Shown: positions 47,021 through 57,095 of the stretch, piece after piece
How the letters are laid out: each line of letters opens with the position of its first letter
Numbering within the stretch: the stretch's first letter is position 1
From: Sphingobacteriales bacterium 46-32
Lineage (GTDB): Bacteria; Bacteroidota; Bacteroidia; Chitinophagales; Chitinophagaceae
Assembly (NCBI GenBank): GCA_001898485.1
Contig: MKTY01000009.1
Span: 62,001 to 126,000, forward strand
Length of the DNA: 64,000 nt
Reading direction: 5' to 3'
Made by a program: the position numbers and the translations under genes
The notes under the pieces: model-generated
What the model was told of the DNA's origin: nothing
Seen by the model: only the letters and a program-made list of their open reading frames with translations
Database searches by the model: none

Positions 47021-47048
47021 GTCATTTACTGTTTATGGTTCTATTAGC

Positions 47049-47567
47049 TTAAAAATCTATTTTAGATAACTTAATTTCAAAGTAGCACACATCTGCATTG
47101 TGGTAATGTGAAGGAAGATTCACAAAATTTTTCAACTTTTTGATTCCCAAAAAACTAAATCCACAATTTTTGTAGTGTTGAATCAGCTTTACATTTTCAC
47201 CACAAGTATCCATGCGGATATATTTTTTATCTTTCGCAAAATCCTTTGCCCAATCTACAATTATTTTTACAAAATTGTGGCCCCGGAAACTCGGGTTTGT
47301 TGCTATTCTATGAATATAAAGAGCAGATACCCCATCGTCATCTTTCCAAATTTCTGGGTCGCTGTATGTAATTGCCCAAACGCAGGCAATCTCATTATCA
47401 ATCAGTAATTTGAATTGTCTATTTTCAGCAATTTCTTCTTCTATCAATGTTTTATCAAATTCCGGCCATTGGTTTTCGGGAAACTTTTTTTTCTGAAATG
47501 CGGTGGCTAATTTATAAAGTCTAAATATTTCAGATATATCTATTTCGGTGCTATTTACTATTTTCAT
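47049..47567 (-). CDS. GNAT-family N-acetyltransferase
   Basis: A 172-residue acetyltransferase. The acetyl-CoA-binding region is visible as SALYIHRIATNPSFRGHNFVKIIVDWAKDFAKDKK, with the beta-bulge motif RFRG-like NPSFRGHN, and HYKNCGFSFLG near the C-terminus. The acceptor is unknown; in this setting it could be a drug or toxin. It stands alone between the broken Crp gene and a long non-coding stretch. Confidence 0.85.
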   Translation of the reverse strand: MKIVNSTEIDISEIFRLYKLATAFQKKKFPENQWPEFDKTLIEEEIAENRQFKLLIDNEIACVWAITYSDPEIWKDDDGVSALYIHRIATNPSFRGHNFVKIIVDWAKDFAKDKKYIRMDTCGENVKLIQHYKNCGFSFLGIKKLKNFVNLPSHYHNADVCYFEIKLSKIDF

Positions 47568-48065
47568 TATCTATTGTTATTATATTACTGATTCTAACTT
47601 GTTTTCGTCTTTGTTAACTCCTATTAGTAAGATCAATTCATCACATTGGGTCACTTTAGTATTTTCAATCTGAATTCTGTAAAAACTTTATGCTTTACTA
47701 TTTCTCCATTATTGAGAATACTTTTAATATATTCTTTTTTACAAAGTTACAATGAACTGAATAAGCAAAACGATCACAATTGTAAAAAAAATATCCTCAG
47801 ATTCACCAACGATGGATAAACGAATACTGAAGGCTTCTAGTGATATCTTGGAACCTACTTTGGAAATGAGGGCTGTGAATCTATTGATAATATACTCAGT
47901 TTAAAAATCATCTTATTAATAGTGAAAATACTTTCAGCTCGAAATCTTTTATTTAATGATATTTCTTGATTGAATTGGGGATTTAACCACAAGCGCAGCG
48001 GATTGGGATACTTCGGCTGCCATTGTTTTAAAGACCTTTGTAGGGTAATTAAAATAAAAATCATA
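47568..48065. other. Non-coding stretch between GNAT and SDR genes
   Basis: About 500 AT-rich bases separating divergent genes. A frame of 30 codons at 47812-47904 begins MDKRILKASSDILE, faintly like a TetR N-terminus, but stops early. The sequence GACCTTTG at 48033-48040 is one base off the -7 consensus and could serve the SDR gene. No convincing gene, RNA or terminator is seen. Confidence 0.5.
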
Positions 48066-48830
48066 ATGAACAAACAGAAAATTGCCTTAGTAACCGGCGG
48101 AAGCCGTGGAATAGGTCGGGATATAGCGCTTAACCTGGCAAAAAAGGGCTTAGATGTAATTATCACCTACCTATCCAATGAAAGAGCAGCCAATGAGGTT
48201 GTCGAACAAATAAAATCCTATGGGAATAAAGCAGCGGCTTTACAATTGGACGTTGCTGCCTATGAAGCTTATGCCCCTTTTTTTTCGGAGAAATTATCAC
48301 CACTGTTAAAAAACAATTTCAACAACTCACAATTAGACTATCTGATAAACAACGCAGGAGCTATTGCTTTTTCAACTTTTGACGATGCTACCATCGATCA
48401 ATTTAAGGAGATGATACACATCCATCTGATGGCACCCTTCTTTATCACCCAGCATGCTTTACGTATGATGAACGACGGAGGAGGAATCGTGAATATTTCA
48501 ACCGGGTTAACGCGTTTTTCCACACCGGGGTTTGCGGCATATGCCTCCATGAAAGGCGGACTTGAAGTACTTACCAGATATCAGGCTAAAGAATTGGGAA
48601 CACGAAAAATCCGTGCAAATTCAGTAGCTCCGGGCGCTATCGAGACCGATATTTTAGGAGGTGCAGTGAGGGACAACAAAGACATGAATGCTGCACTGGC
48701 TGCTGAAACAACCTTGGGGCGAGTTGGTCTGCCTAAAGATATCGGCGCTGTAGTTGCTTTTCTCTGTACTGAAGAAGCCTATTGGATCAATGCTCAACGA
48801 ATTGAGGTGTCAGGTGGTAGTAACTTGTAA
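48066..48830 (+). CDS. Short-chain dehydrogenase/reductase
   Basis: A 254-residue classical SDR. The cofactor motif TGGSRGIG (residues 9-16), NNAGAIAF (about 96), the catalytic serine region VNISTGLTRFS, the YxxxK active site in YASMKGG (about 159) and the PGAIETDI loop are all present. It would reduce or oxidise a small alcohol or ketone with NAD(P)H. The start at 48066 follows the SDR pattern; an upstream in-frame ATG at 47970 adds unrelated residues. An AraC regulator follows 20 bases downstream, the same pairing as at 50.6-53.4 kb. Confidence 0.94.
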   Translation: MNKQKIALVTGGSRGIGRDIALNLAKKGLDVIITYLSNERAANEVVEQIKSYGNKAAALQLDVAAYEAYAPFFSEKLSPLLKNNFNNSQLDYLINNAGAIAFSTFDDATIDQFKEMIHIHLMAPFFITQHALRMMNDGGGIVNISTGLTRFSTPGFAAYASMKGGLEVLTRYQAKELGTRKIRANSVAPGAIETDILGGAVRDNKDMNAALAAETTLGRVGLPKDIGAVVAFLCTEEAYWINAQRIEVSGGSNL

Positions 48831-48850
48831 TTATTTGGTAAATTTAACCC

Positions 48851-49771
48851 ATGGAGGAAATCATTCAAGTCAAAACCATTAGCGAATTTCACCGTTTGTA
48901 TAATTTACCTAAGCCTTTACATCCGTTGATCAGCTTGGTAGATTATGCGGAAATGTATAATGGGGTAACGGTTAAGTGCTGGTCACAGTCATTCTATTCC
49001 ATTGCATTAAAGAAGAATGTACTGGGAAAGTTTAATTATGGACAGTTGCCCTATGACTTCGATGAGGGTCTGATGTCATTTTTTTCACCAGGACAGATCC
49101 TAAATATTAAATTCAACGATGAATTACCCAGGCAGGAGCCATCTGGATGGATACTGCTTATCCATCCAGATTTTTTATGGAATACCACGCTGGCCAAAAC
49201 GATAAAGGGATATGAATATTTCGGATATGCCATCAATGAGGCGCTTTTTCTTTCCGAGAGAGAAGAGTACAATATGGGTATCCTTTTGGACAGCATCCGC
49301 GAAGAATACAGCAGGAATATGGATGATTTCAGTAAAAAGATTATCATCTCCCAGATCGAACTCTTGCTGAATTATGCAAATCGCTACTACAAAAGACAAT
49401 TCATTACGCGAGAACGTAGTAATCACGAATTACTCACAAGATTTGAAGAATTACTGGAGCTATATTTCAACGAAACAAACGATAGGCAACGGGTGCTTCC
49501 AACAGTACAGTATTTCAGCGAAAAATTGAACAAAACTCCCGATTATCTGAGTAGCGTGTTGAAGAATACAACAGGAAATAATGCCAGCCAACATATCCAG
49601 TTCAAACTTATAGAGGTGGCCAAACTCAAACTCTCTACTACGACACTTACCGTAAGCGAGATCGCCTATAACTTAGGATTTGAACAACCACAATCATTGA
49701 GCAAGCTATTCAAAAAGGTTACACGCCAGACGCCGCTTGAATTCAGGAGTTTATATCAGCGGCATATGTAA
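48851..49771 (+). CDS. AraC-family transcriptional regulator
   Basis: A 306-residue regulator: N-terminal sensing domain (KTISEFHRLYNLPKPLHPLISL) and C-terminal AraC double helix-turn-helix (VQYFSEKLNKTPDYLSSVLKNTTG, then VSEIAYNLGFEQPQSLSKLFKKVT). It is a paralogue of the regulator at 51631-52557. It is co-oriented with the SDR gene and probably regulates it. Confidence 0.92.
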   Translation: MEEIIQVKTISEFHRLYNLPKPLHPLISLVDYAEMYNGVTVKCWSQSFYSIALKKNVLGKFNYGQLPYDFDEGLMSFFSPGQILNIKFNDELPRQEPSGWILLIHPDFLWNTTLAKTIKGYEYFGYAINEALFLSEREEYNMGILLDSIREEYSRNMDDFSKKIIISQIELLLNYANRYYKRQFITRERSNHELLTRFEELLELYFNETNDRQRVLPTVQYFSEKLNKTPDYLSSVLKNTTGNNASQHIQFKLIEVAKLKLSTTTLTVSEIAYNLGFEQPQSLSKLFKKVTRQTPLEFRSLYQRHM

Positions 49772-49942
49772 ATGGTTTTTCAAAATTGCCACTAACCGTT
49801 TAAAGTTGCACGTTAGCTTATTTGAATGGTCTCATATCATACCCACTTTTTTTTGGGGTTACAAACAATTTAAGACCCGGTTACCCTAGTGCACTAGTAT
49901 CACATTAAAATTGGAACGCTATTAAATTCATTCACACCGCCA

Positions 49943-50464
49943 TTATAGCCTGTTTCGAATTCTGCTTAACGAAACAGGAGTAATGCCTAAATAAGAAGCG
50001 ATATAATGTTGTGGAATACGCTGGATAATATGTGGATGTTCGTCAATAAGCTCTTCATAGCGTTTTTGAGGATTATTTTTAAGATAGGAATAGAATGCTT
50101 TTTGAGAATTTAAAAATCGTCTGAACAGATGTTTCTGCATTTCCTCTTTGATTTCAGGCAAATGCGCTAAAACATTTTGAAAATCCTTTTGAGGAATAGT
50201 TTGTAAAATACAAGGTTCTAAACTTTCGATGCTATATAAGCTCGGTTGGTTTGTCATGAAACTTTCAATGGAAGACACTTTATCCCCTTCAAAGAAAAAT
50301 TGGGTAGTAATTTCTTTACCGTCATTATTAACCAAAGTCCGCAAACACCCTTTCTCAATAAAGAACATTGTTCTCGAAATTTCTCCCTCCTGTAAAAGGA
50401 TTGTTTTGGCAGGAACTTCCCGCCGTTTAAAAAGATGTTTGAAAGTGTCCCATTCGTTTATCAT
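49943..50464 (-). CDS. Crp/Fnr-family transcriptional regulator
   Basis: A 173-residue cyclic-nucleotide-binding-type regulator: N-terminal beta-roll (LLQEGEISRTMFFIEKGCLRTL) and C-terminal winged helix (PQHYIASYLGITPVSLSRIRNRL). No cysteine cluster of oxygen-sensing Fnr is visible. The protein is short but not truncated in its core; it is the intact relative of the pseudogene at 46731-47020. It is divergent from nothing close, with about 130 AT-rich bases upstream. Confidence 0.9.
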   Translation of the reverse strand: MINEWDTFKHLFKRREVPAKTILLQEGEISRTMFFIEKGCLRTLVNNDGKEITTQFFFEGDKVSSIESFMTNQPSLYSIESLEPCILQTIPQKDFQNVLAHLPEIKEEMQKHLFRRFLNSQKAFYSYLKNNPQKRYEELIDEHPHIIQRIPQHYIASYLGITPVSLSRIRNRL

Positions 50465-50596
50465 TGTTTACAGTCGATTTATGATTGTTGCTAATTTATT
50501 TATGAGTATATAAAATTACAAAAATACTCCACCTGTTTGTCGTGGATTTTTGGTGTTGGTGTTGCTGGGTACTTTGCCGTTGTTCCACAAACAAAT

Positions 50597-51487
50597 TTAA
50601 AAATAATTTTGTTGCATATCTTCCAACAGACCGATGTGTGTAGGTTGCCAATCTAATTGCTCTTGTGTTTTGAAATTTGAAGCCATCCCTTCCATAGTAA
50701 TGAAATTACTCATCCATTCAAAGTGTTTCGCTAATTCATCGCCTGACACAGATTTTACAGGCAAGTTCAACGTTTCGCCAATTAGGGTTGCGATTGTTTT
50801 CAGTTCAATGCCTGTGTCGCCAACAACATTGTACAAAGCACCTTTATAGCCTTTTTCTATCGCTAAACGAAAGGCTTTTGCAGCGTCCAAACGATGCACA
50901 GCACACCAATGATTTTCACCTTCGTTGGGATAAGCAGAAATACCATTTTTACGTGCAAGTGAAATGATAAATGGAATAAAGCCATAGTCTCCTTTATCGT
51001 GAACGGACGGTGCTAAACGAATGACGGAAGCATTAATGCCTTTTTCTGCCAGTGACAAAGCTGTTGCTTCCGAAGTTCTTGGCGAATGTTGCGTGGTGCT
51101 TTCTTCCGTTACAAATCCATTGATGAGTGGCAAGCCCAACATCCCCGAAGTGACTACGATTGCTTTATTTGTGCCAATTAGTGTTCCGCCCATTGTTTCG
51201 ATAGCGTTTTTGTCTGTTGCCGCTGCATCTATAAATGTGGATTGTCCACCTTTCATAAAATCGTGGTTAAATCCGCAGTGAATAACACTGTCAGCATTTT
51301 GAACACCTTGCTTTAAGATTTCCAGATCGTCAAGGCTGCCGTTTAAAACTTCCGCACCTAAATCACGGACAATTTTTGCAGATTTTTCCGATCGTGCCAA
51401 ACCAATTACTTGGTGCCCTGCACCGATTAGTTCGCTGACTACCGCAGAGCCGATGAAGCCCGAGGCTCCTGTTACAAATACTTTCAT
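50597..51487 (-). CDS. Extended SDR / NAD-dependent epimerase-like protein
   Basis: A 296-residue NAD(P)-binding protein with the extended SDR motif TGASGFIGSAVVSELI at the N-terminus. It resembles the atypical and extended SDR3-type proteins that act on small carbonyl substrates. The usual YxxxK site is not obvious, so it belongs to the atypical branch. The start at 51487 (MKVFVTGASG) is preferred to an in-frame one eight codons upstream. It is in a module with an AraC gene and another SDR-like gene. Confidence 0.88.
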   Translation of the reverse strand: MKVFVTGASGFIGSAVVSELIGAGHQVIGLARSEKSAKIVRDLGAEVLNGSLDDLEILKQGVQNADSVIHCGFNHDFMKGGQSTFIDAAATDKNAIETMGGTLIGTNKAIVVTSGMLGLPLINGFVTEESTTQHSPRTSEATALSLAEKGINASVIRLAPSVHDKGDYGFIPFIISLARKNGISAYPNEGENHWCAVHRLDAAKAFRLAIEKGYKGALYNVVGDTGIELKTIATLIGETLNLPVKSVSGDELAKHFEWMSNFITMEGMASNFKTQEQLDWQPTHIGLLEDMQQNYF

Positions 51488-51630
51488 TTTTATACTTTTT
51501 TGTTTATACAAAGGTGCGGCATCCCTAAAAAACAGATGTATCCAAATTAGCTGTTATTGTAGTCTAAATGAAATTTCTTTTGAACAGTTAAATTGTTTGG
51601 GGTGTGGATTGGCTTTACCAGTTCTCTTTT

Positions 51631-52557
51631 TCAGTTAAACGATTGCCGAAACCTCAAAGGCGAAACGTTTGTCTTTGTCTTGAATAGTTTGCTGAACGAT
51701 TGTGAATGTTCAAAACCCAATTCGTAGGCAATTTCGCTTACGGAAAGGTTTGTGGTGGATAGTTTTTCTTTCGCTTTTTCTATCAGTTTGTCGTGGATGT
51801 GTTGTTGGGTGCTTTGACCGGTTACCGTTCGCAACAAACTACCTAAATAACTTGGCGACACATTTAGTTCTTGCGAAACATATTGAACAGATGGTAAGCC
51901 TCTTATTGCCAGATCGTCACTGTTAAAGTAATCCGCCAACAATTTTTCCAAACGTTCTAAAATTTGATGATTGGCCTTTTCCCTTGTGATAAACTGGCGG
52001 TTGTAAAACCGTTCGGAATAGCTCAATAAATTTTCAAGGTGTGTGATAATAATTTGTTTGCTAAATTTATCAATGTTTGAATGATATTCTTGACGTATGT
52101 TTTCAATAATGCCGTTGAGTGTTCTTTCTTCTTTTTCTGATAACAGTAATGCTTCATTTACCGAATAATCAAAAAATTCATACTGCTTAATTGTTTTTGC
52201 CAATGGCGTGTTCCAAATAAAGTCGGGGTGAATGAGTAATATCCAACCTGATTGCTTTTCAGCATTTTCTTCTTCAATAATTTCAAGTTCGAGCACCTGA
52301 TTGGGCGACATAAAGAACAGCACGCCGTCGTCATCAAAATCGTAATGCAGTTGTCCGTATTTATACTTCACACCTTTCATACGTTTCAAAGCAATAAAAT
52401 AAAAATCAAATACCACATTCATAGTGATTTGGTCGGTAAGCTTGGTAAAATCTTCCGTTGTCAATACGCTAATCAAAGGATGCTCGGGCTTAGATAAACC
52501 TCTTAGCCGATGAAACTCACTAATTGATTTTATCCTATTTGGTTTTGTATTTGCCAT
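51631..52557 (-). CDS. AraC-family transcriptional regulator
   Basis: A 308-residue paralogue of the AraC protein at 48851-49771; both open with ISEFHRL and a KPxHPLIS segment, and both keep the double helix-turn-helix (YVSQELNVSPSYLGSLLRTVTG; VSEIAYELGFEHSQSFSKLFKTKT). The ATG at 52557 is used rather than a TTG two codons upstream. It is flanked by two SDR-like genes on the same strand, its likely targets. Confidence 0.92.
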   Translation of the reverse strand: MANTKPNRIKSISEFHRLRGLSKPEHPLISVLTTEDFTKLTDQITMNVVFDFYFIALKRMKGVKYKYGQLHYDFDDDGVLFFMSPNQVLELEIIEEENAEKQSGWILLIHPDFIWNTPLAKTIKQYEFFDYSVNEALLLSEKEERTLNGIIENIRQEYHSNIDKFSKQIIITHLENLLSYSERFYNRQFITREKANHQILERLEKLLADYFNSDDLAIRGLPSVQYVSQELNVSPSYLGSLLRTVTGQSTQQHIHDKLIEKAKEKLSTTNLSVSEIAYELGFEHSQSFSKLFKTKTNVSPLRFRQSFN

Positions 52558-52569
52558 ATTCAAAGATAA

Positions 52570-53421
52570 CTATTCTTGATGGTATGCTTTTGCAAATTCC
52601 TTTGCAAAATCTCTTAATTTTGTTTTACCTAAGACGGGTCTGTTTTTAAGATAATTTTCAAATGTTTCCCCACGATGTGTCTTCATCTGCATTCTTACGA
52701 ATTGATGTGCAAGCTGTTGTGGAAAGCCTGATTGGATTAAGCCGTTGAGTAACTGCTCTTCCGGTAGCGCTATCCACTTCAGGTCAGGCTTGCCAATGGC
52801 TTCGCCTAAAATTGCTGCAGCTTCATCGCAGGTTAATTCTTCGCTTGCCACATAGCGGGCTTTTTTTCCTTGAAATGGGGTCGTCAGTTCTTCAAAAACC
52901 ACATCCGCAATATCATTTGGTGAAACAAAAGCAATTTTATCATTCCCACCATAGCCTGCCAATAATGCGCCATTTTCTTTTATGGTTTGAATATCATTGT
53001 AAAAGTTGGTGTAAAAAGAACCGGGGCGTAGTTCGATGACCGTTCTGTCTGATAGCTGATTAAGCAGGTAAGAGTCTTCTGTATCAGCCGCCCAACCGGT
53101 TAGAAATATAACTTTCTCAATTTCGTTTTGTTTGATTGCCTGTACATAATTGGTTTCAATATTTTTGAAATAAGCTGTTTGGTCTTCTTCCATAAAATTG
53201 AAAGGTATCATACAGTACACCGCGTCGGCACCTGCAAAAGCTGTTGTTAGAAAATTAATGTCTTCTACTGAGCCGATTAATGCTTTTGCACCAAGGGACT
53301 CAATGTCTTTCTGTTTGTCGGCTTTGCTACTGATAACGGATACCGAATGGCCTTTTGCAATCAATTCTATTACAAGAGGTTTGCTGATGTTGCCCAATGA
53401 GCCTGTAATTACGATCTTCAT
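52570..53421 (-). CDS. NmrA-like NAD(P)-binding atypical SDR
   Basis: A 283-residue NmrA/atypical-SDR protein with the Rossmann motif ITGSLGNISKPLVIELIAKGHSV at the N-terminus and no classical catalytic tetrad. Members act as redox sensors or quinone/flavin reductases. It sits 12 bases upstream of the AraC gene on the same strand, in a module that resembles SDR-AraC at 48-49.8 kb. Confidence 0.85.
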   Translation of the reverse strand: MKIVITGSLGNISKPLVIELIAKGHSVSVISSKADKQKDIESLGAKALIGSVEDINFLTTAFAGADAVYCMIPFNFMEEDQTAYFKNIETNYVQAIKQNEIEKVIFLTGWAADTEDSYLLNQLSDRTVIELRPGSFYTNFYNDIQTIKENGALLAGYGGNDKIAFVSPNDIADVVFEELTTPFQGKKARYVASEELTCDEAAAILGEAIGKPDLKWIALPEEQLLNGLIQSGFPQQLAHQFVRMQMKTHRGETFENYLKNRPVLGKTKLRDFAKEFAKAYHQE

Positions 53422-53704
53422 ATTTTTTCTTTTTTGTTATTGCAAAAGTGCAACGCTTTCAAAAAACAGATGTATCCAAAACGACTGTTTTTGAAGTCGA
53501 AATGACATTCGCTAAAACTCTAAAAGGTCGTAGTTCTTTATTGTACTCTTGAAAGGTTAATACATAATTTACATCGTGTTTAAACAGGTTGATATGGGAA
53601 GTCAAGCTACAACATTCCATCACTATGGACGTACTTGTGCTGTATCATTCTTTCGGTTATTCCACTGAAATGAATGAGCTTATCAAAAAGACCTGTGTTC
53701 TTGA

Positions 53705-55705
53705 TTATCCTTCTTTTACCAAATGCCGTAAATCGGGGTCGTTCTTGATACGCTCCATTTCACTTTCAACAATATGCAGAATGTCTGACTTTATCTGACG
53801 ATAATTGCTTTCAATTTCCTGCTTCATTTTATCTTCTCCGTGTTCATTAACAAAGGATAGGATTTTCGGTATCTTCTGATATACTTTAGTTTCTGCGGCA
53901 ACTTTTTCATTGTCCACCACAATTTCAGCGTGGAAAATCTTTTGCTCGATGCGTTCGTCAAAGTTATCCGATACAGAACCCACGAACATACCTTGTGTTA
54001 GTGTTGAAATTTTGGAAGCCGGAATAAGGCTGTCTAACTGTGTTGAAATAGAAGTAGATTTATCGTTGCGGTTAATCGTCATACTTTGACGTTTCTGCAA
54101 TACTTTACCGAAGCGTTCCGAAAGGCTTTTTGCCGTTTCGCCAACTACCTGACCACTGAATATATTACCTACGGTATTCTGAATTACCTTGCTCTCTTTG
54201 TCGCCGTAATCCCTTGTTAATTGCGAAAAATCCTGAAAGCCTAAACAAACCGCTACCTTATTACTTCTCGCAGTAGCGATAAGATTATCCAGCCCTCTGA
54301 AGTAAATTGTAGGCAGCTCATCTATGATAACCGAACTCTTTAACTGACCTTTTTTATTGATGAGTTTTACAATTCTTGAATTGTATAAACCCAAAGCTGC
54401 GGAGTAGATATTTTGACGGTCGGGATTATTACCCACGCACAAAATTTTTGGTTCTTCGGGATTGTTGATGTCGAGCGTAAAATCATCCCCAGTCATAACC
54501 CAATACAACTGTGGGCTAATCATTCTTGACAAAGGAATTTTAGCCGATGCAATCTGTCCCTGTAATTGGTCTTGCGCTCCTGATTGCCACGCATCCATAA
54601 ACGGAGAAAGATAGTTTTCCAAATCGGGGTATGATGTCAGAATGGTAAATACGTCCGAATACTTTTTGTTCAGCAACTCAATGGCGTGTGGAAATGTACA
54701 ATAATTGCCGTCCTCATAGATTTTCAGATACCAAATAATTGCCGCCAATAGGATAATTGGGCTTTCCACGAAAAAATCCCCTTGCTTCTGTATCCAGCTT
54801 CGATTGAGGTTCAGCATTATGGTATATGCTGCTTCGTAAGCATCAGAAATGTCCGTCATAAAGTCGGGATTGAGTGGATTGCAACGGTGGCTCTTGCGGG
54901 GATCATCGAAATTTATCACGTAAAATTTCGGCTGAACTTTGTACTTATCCCGATGCTTCAATAAATGATTGTAAGCAATTGTAGAAAGGTCGTCAAATTT
55001 AAAATCGTAAATGTACATACTAAAGCCTTTCTCAATCTGCTGTTTGATGTAATTGTTTACGATGGCATACGATTTTCCTGAACCCGGCGTACCCAACACA
55101 ATCGAGGCTCGAAAAGGATTGACTATGTTAATCCAGCCGTTGTTCCATTTGCCTTTGTAATAAAACTTTGTGGGAAGATTGACAGAATATTTGTTTTCCA
55201 TCAATTTAGTTTCCTGCTGAAAACTTTCATTCTCGTTATTGAAAACATCGTCCATTAAATTAGTACGGAGCAATCGGCTCATCCATACGCCCGCCATCAG
55301 CAAGGCGATATAACCTAATGAGATAGTAAGCATATACAGGAATGTGCCTGTTTCCGGGGATAGCTTTAGCAACGGTGTGTTCAGGAAGAACAGCACAAAG
55401 CCAACGCCCAACGCCACGTAAATTTTAGTCCACGTTATCTTCTCATTCTTTACGCCCTTTGTCCCTAAGCAACTCAACGCCAATAAAACCAAAGCGAATG
55501 CTTTGGTGTAAAGGGTGTGTGAAAACAAGCCCGCCGTCCGGTCGAAATTGCCTAATATCTTGTTGATTACTTCCAACGTCCAACCACGTTCTAAAAAGAA
55601 ACCGTAGCAGAACCAATAAAAGTGCATCAGCACCAAAAGAATACTGACTGCCCGCATAAAAGCCATTATCTTGGCAAGCCCTCTTAAATCGTCTTCTCCC
55701 TGCAT
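53705..55705 (-). CDS. mobC: Conjugative coupling protein (VirD4/TraG-like, MobC)
   Basis: A 666-residue type IV coupling protein. Several hydrophobic helices occupy the first 145 residues, then comes the ATPase domain with Walker A GTPGSGKS (205-212) and Walker B in SSVIIDELPTIYFRG (about 465). It recruits the relaxase-DNA complex to the transfer channel. Its gene follows the relaxase gene mobB on the same strand, as in Bacteroides mobABC modules. The sequence GAACATTAAAA about 20 bases before its start belongs to the shared ICE leader motif. Confidence 0.94.
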   Translation of the reverse strand: MQGEDDLRGLAKIMAFMRAVSILLVLMHFYWFCYGFFLERGWTLEVINKILGNFDRTAGLFSHTLYTKAFALVLLALSCLGTKGVKNEKITWTKIYVALGVGFVLFFLNTPLLKLSPETGTFLYMLTISLGYIALLMAGVWMSRLLRTNLMDDVFNNENESFQQETKLMENKYSVNLPTKFYYKGKWNNGWINIVNPFRASIVLGTPGSGKSYAIVNNYIKQQIEKGFSMYIYDFKFDDLSTIAYNHLLKHRDKYKVQPKFYVINFDDPRKSHRCNPLNPDFMTDISDAYEAAYTIMLNLNRSWIQKQGDFFVESPIILLAAIIWYLKIYEDGNYCTFPHAIELLNKKYSDVFTILTSYPDLENYLSPFMDAWQSGAQDQLQGQIASAKIPLSRMISPQLYWVMTGDDFTLDINNPEEPKILCVGNNPDRQNIYSAALGLYNSRIVKLINKKGQLKSSVIIDELPTIYFRGLDNLIATARSNKVAVCLGFQDFSQLTRDYGDKESKVIQNTVGNIFSGQVVGETAKSLSERFGKVLQKRQSMTINRNDKSTSISTQLDSLIPASKISTLTQGMFVGSVSDNFDERIEQKIFHAEIVVDNEKVAAETKVYQKIPKILSFVNEHGEDKMKQEIESNYRQIKSDILHIVESEMERIKNDPDLRHLVKEG

Positions 55706-55806
55706 TATTTTGAGTTTTAATGTTCGGGCGTGAATTTAAAGGCTCTATGCGGTGGCTCTAAGAATGTGGCAGCCAGTGGCGTTATGTGGCAGTGTTTGGC
55801 TAAATA

Positions 55807-57093
55807 TTATTTCTGACCTCGTTGGCGTTTGCGCTTTTTCTTCATCTTATTGACAAAGTCCTGTTCTTCGTAATCTTCGCCCTGGGCTTCGGGCAATAAG
55901 CCGCCCAGTGCTTCAATCAAACCGTCTTCGTGTTTGTCCGTAGTTAAGAAGTCGAACAAATGGTGTGGTTCTTCCGCAGGAAGATCCGCATCATTTGATG
56001 TGGATAGTTTGGGTTGTAAAGCGGCAGGTTCTTTAATATCGGGTTTGATGTTATTGTTCCAATAATCATTAAAGGTGTTGGCAGAAAGTTCTTTTGCCAA
56101 ACGTGAACCGTTCCAAACCGCTTTGGAATTGTGGTCAATAAATGTGATACCATAAATACGCCCTGTATCATTCCGGCGTACTACTACGTTAATGCCTTGT
56201 TCCGCTAACTGCTTTTTAAAAGCCTGTTCATCGCTCGTAGCTTTCAGGGCAATGGTAACGGCAGATTTTAGGGTCTGTTTGGTTGGGCTGTCTTTCAAAG
56301 CGGTTTTGCATTTCGCAAAATGCGATTCCAAAGCCGGAAGCCCCGCACTCTTTCCGAACAGCGAAGCCTTGAACGGATGCCCAGCTCTTTCGCCTTTTTC
56401 ATTCAATGGAATGTACAATAAACCCTGCTGCATCTTTCCCTGTAATTCGCCCTCGATTTTCTCGGAGGTAATATTGAACAGGCAAAGCAAGGCATTGTAT
56501 TCGCCCAAAGTTTGGTACTGGTAGTAATTCGGCAGGTGGCGAACGACCGAAGCGATTTGGCTCTTCACATCGCCTGCCCGATAATCGACCGGACGGAAAA
56601 CCTTATCAATTTGGTTGCGCTCCTTATCTGTTGCGGGTATCAACCCGTGTTTTCTTTCCAGTTCACGGCATACATTCATAGACCGCATTTTCTCGAATTT
56701 GTCCGAAATCTTTTTGCCCTGCTCGTCCACACAAACCGATACAATATGTATATGGCTGCGGTCTATATCGGTATGTTTGAACATCACAAAAGGTTGTTCG
56801 CCGTAACCCATTTCCCGCATATACTGTTCTGCCATTTCCCTAAACTTATCATCGCTTACCTTGTCGTTCGGGTCAGGATTAAGCGAAATATGCAACGTAT
56901 GTTTCTCGGTATTGCGGTTCGCTATCAGGTAAGGGGCAAAAGACTGGGCTAATTGTGCCACGGAATAATGACCGCTTGCGGTTTCAATCATCTTATTGGC
57001 AAACAAAATCTGCCCGTTTTCATTCTCTACTTTAAGCTGATTGTATGCCAATGCTCCGTATAAATTTCCGCTTCTACCGATTTTTGCTATCAT
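55807..57093 (-). CDS. mobB: Relaxase / mobilisation nuclease MobB
   Basis: A 428-residue MOB_P-type relaxase. The histidine motif that coordinates the metal is visible as KHTDIDRSHIHIVSV (about residues 106-120), and tyrosines near the N-terminus (LYGALAYNQ) are candidates for nicking. It cuts and covalently holds one strand at oriT. It starts two bases after the mobA stop, implying co-transcription and a joint relaxosome. Confidence 0.94.
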   Translation of the reverse strand: MIAKIGRSGNLYGALAYNQLKVENENGQILFANKMIETASGHYSVAQLAQSFAPYLIANRNTEKHTLHISLNPDPNDKVSDDKFREMAEQYMREMGYGEQPFVMFKHTDIDRSHIHIVSVCVDEQGKKISDKFEKMRSMNVCRELERKHGLIPATDKERNQIDKVFRPVDYRAGDVKSQIASVVRHLPNYYQYQTLGEYNALLCLFNITSEKIEGELQGKMQQGLLYIPLNEKGERAGHPFKASLFGKSAGLPALESHFAKCKTALKDSPTKQTLKSAVTIALKATSDEQAFKKQLAEQGINVVVRRNDTGRIYGITFIDHNSKAVWNGSRLAKELSANTFNDYWNNNIKPDIKEPAALQPKLSTSNDADLPAEEPHHLFDFLTTDKHEDGLIEALGGLLPEAQGEDYEEQDFVNKMKKKRKRQRGQK

Positions 57094-57095
57094 CT

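Noticed and set aside
47812-47904. Thirty-codon frame faintly like a TetR start
   Set aside because: It ends after 30 codons, with no further TetR-like sequence in other frames downstream.
47855-48166. Minus-strand frame of 103 codons
   Set aside because: It overlaps the start of the SDR gene, which is clearly coding on the plus strand.
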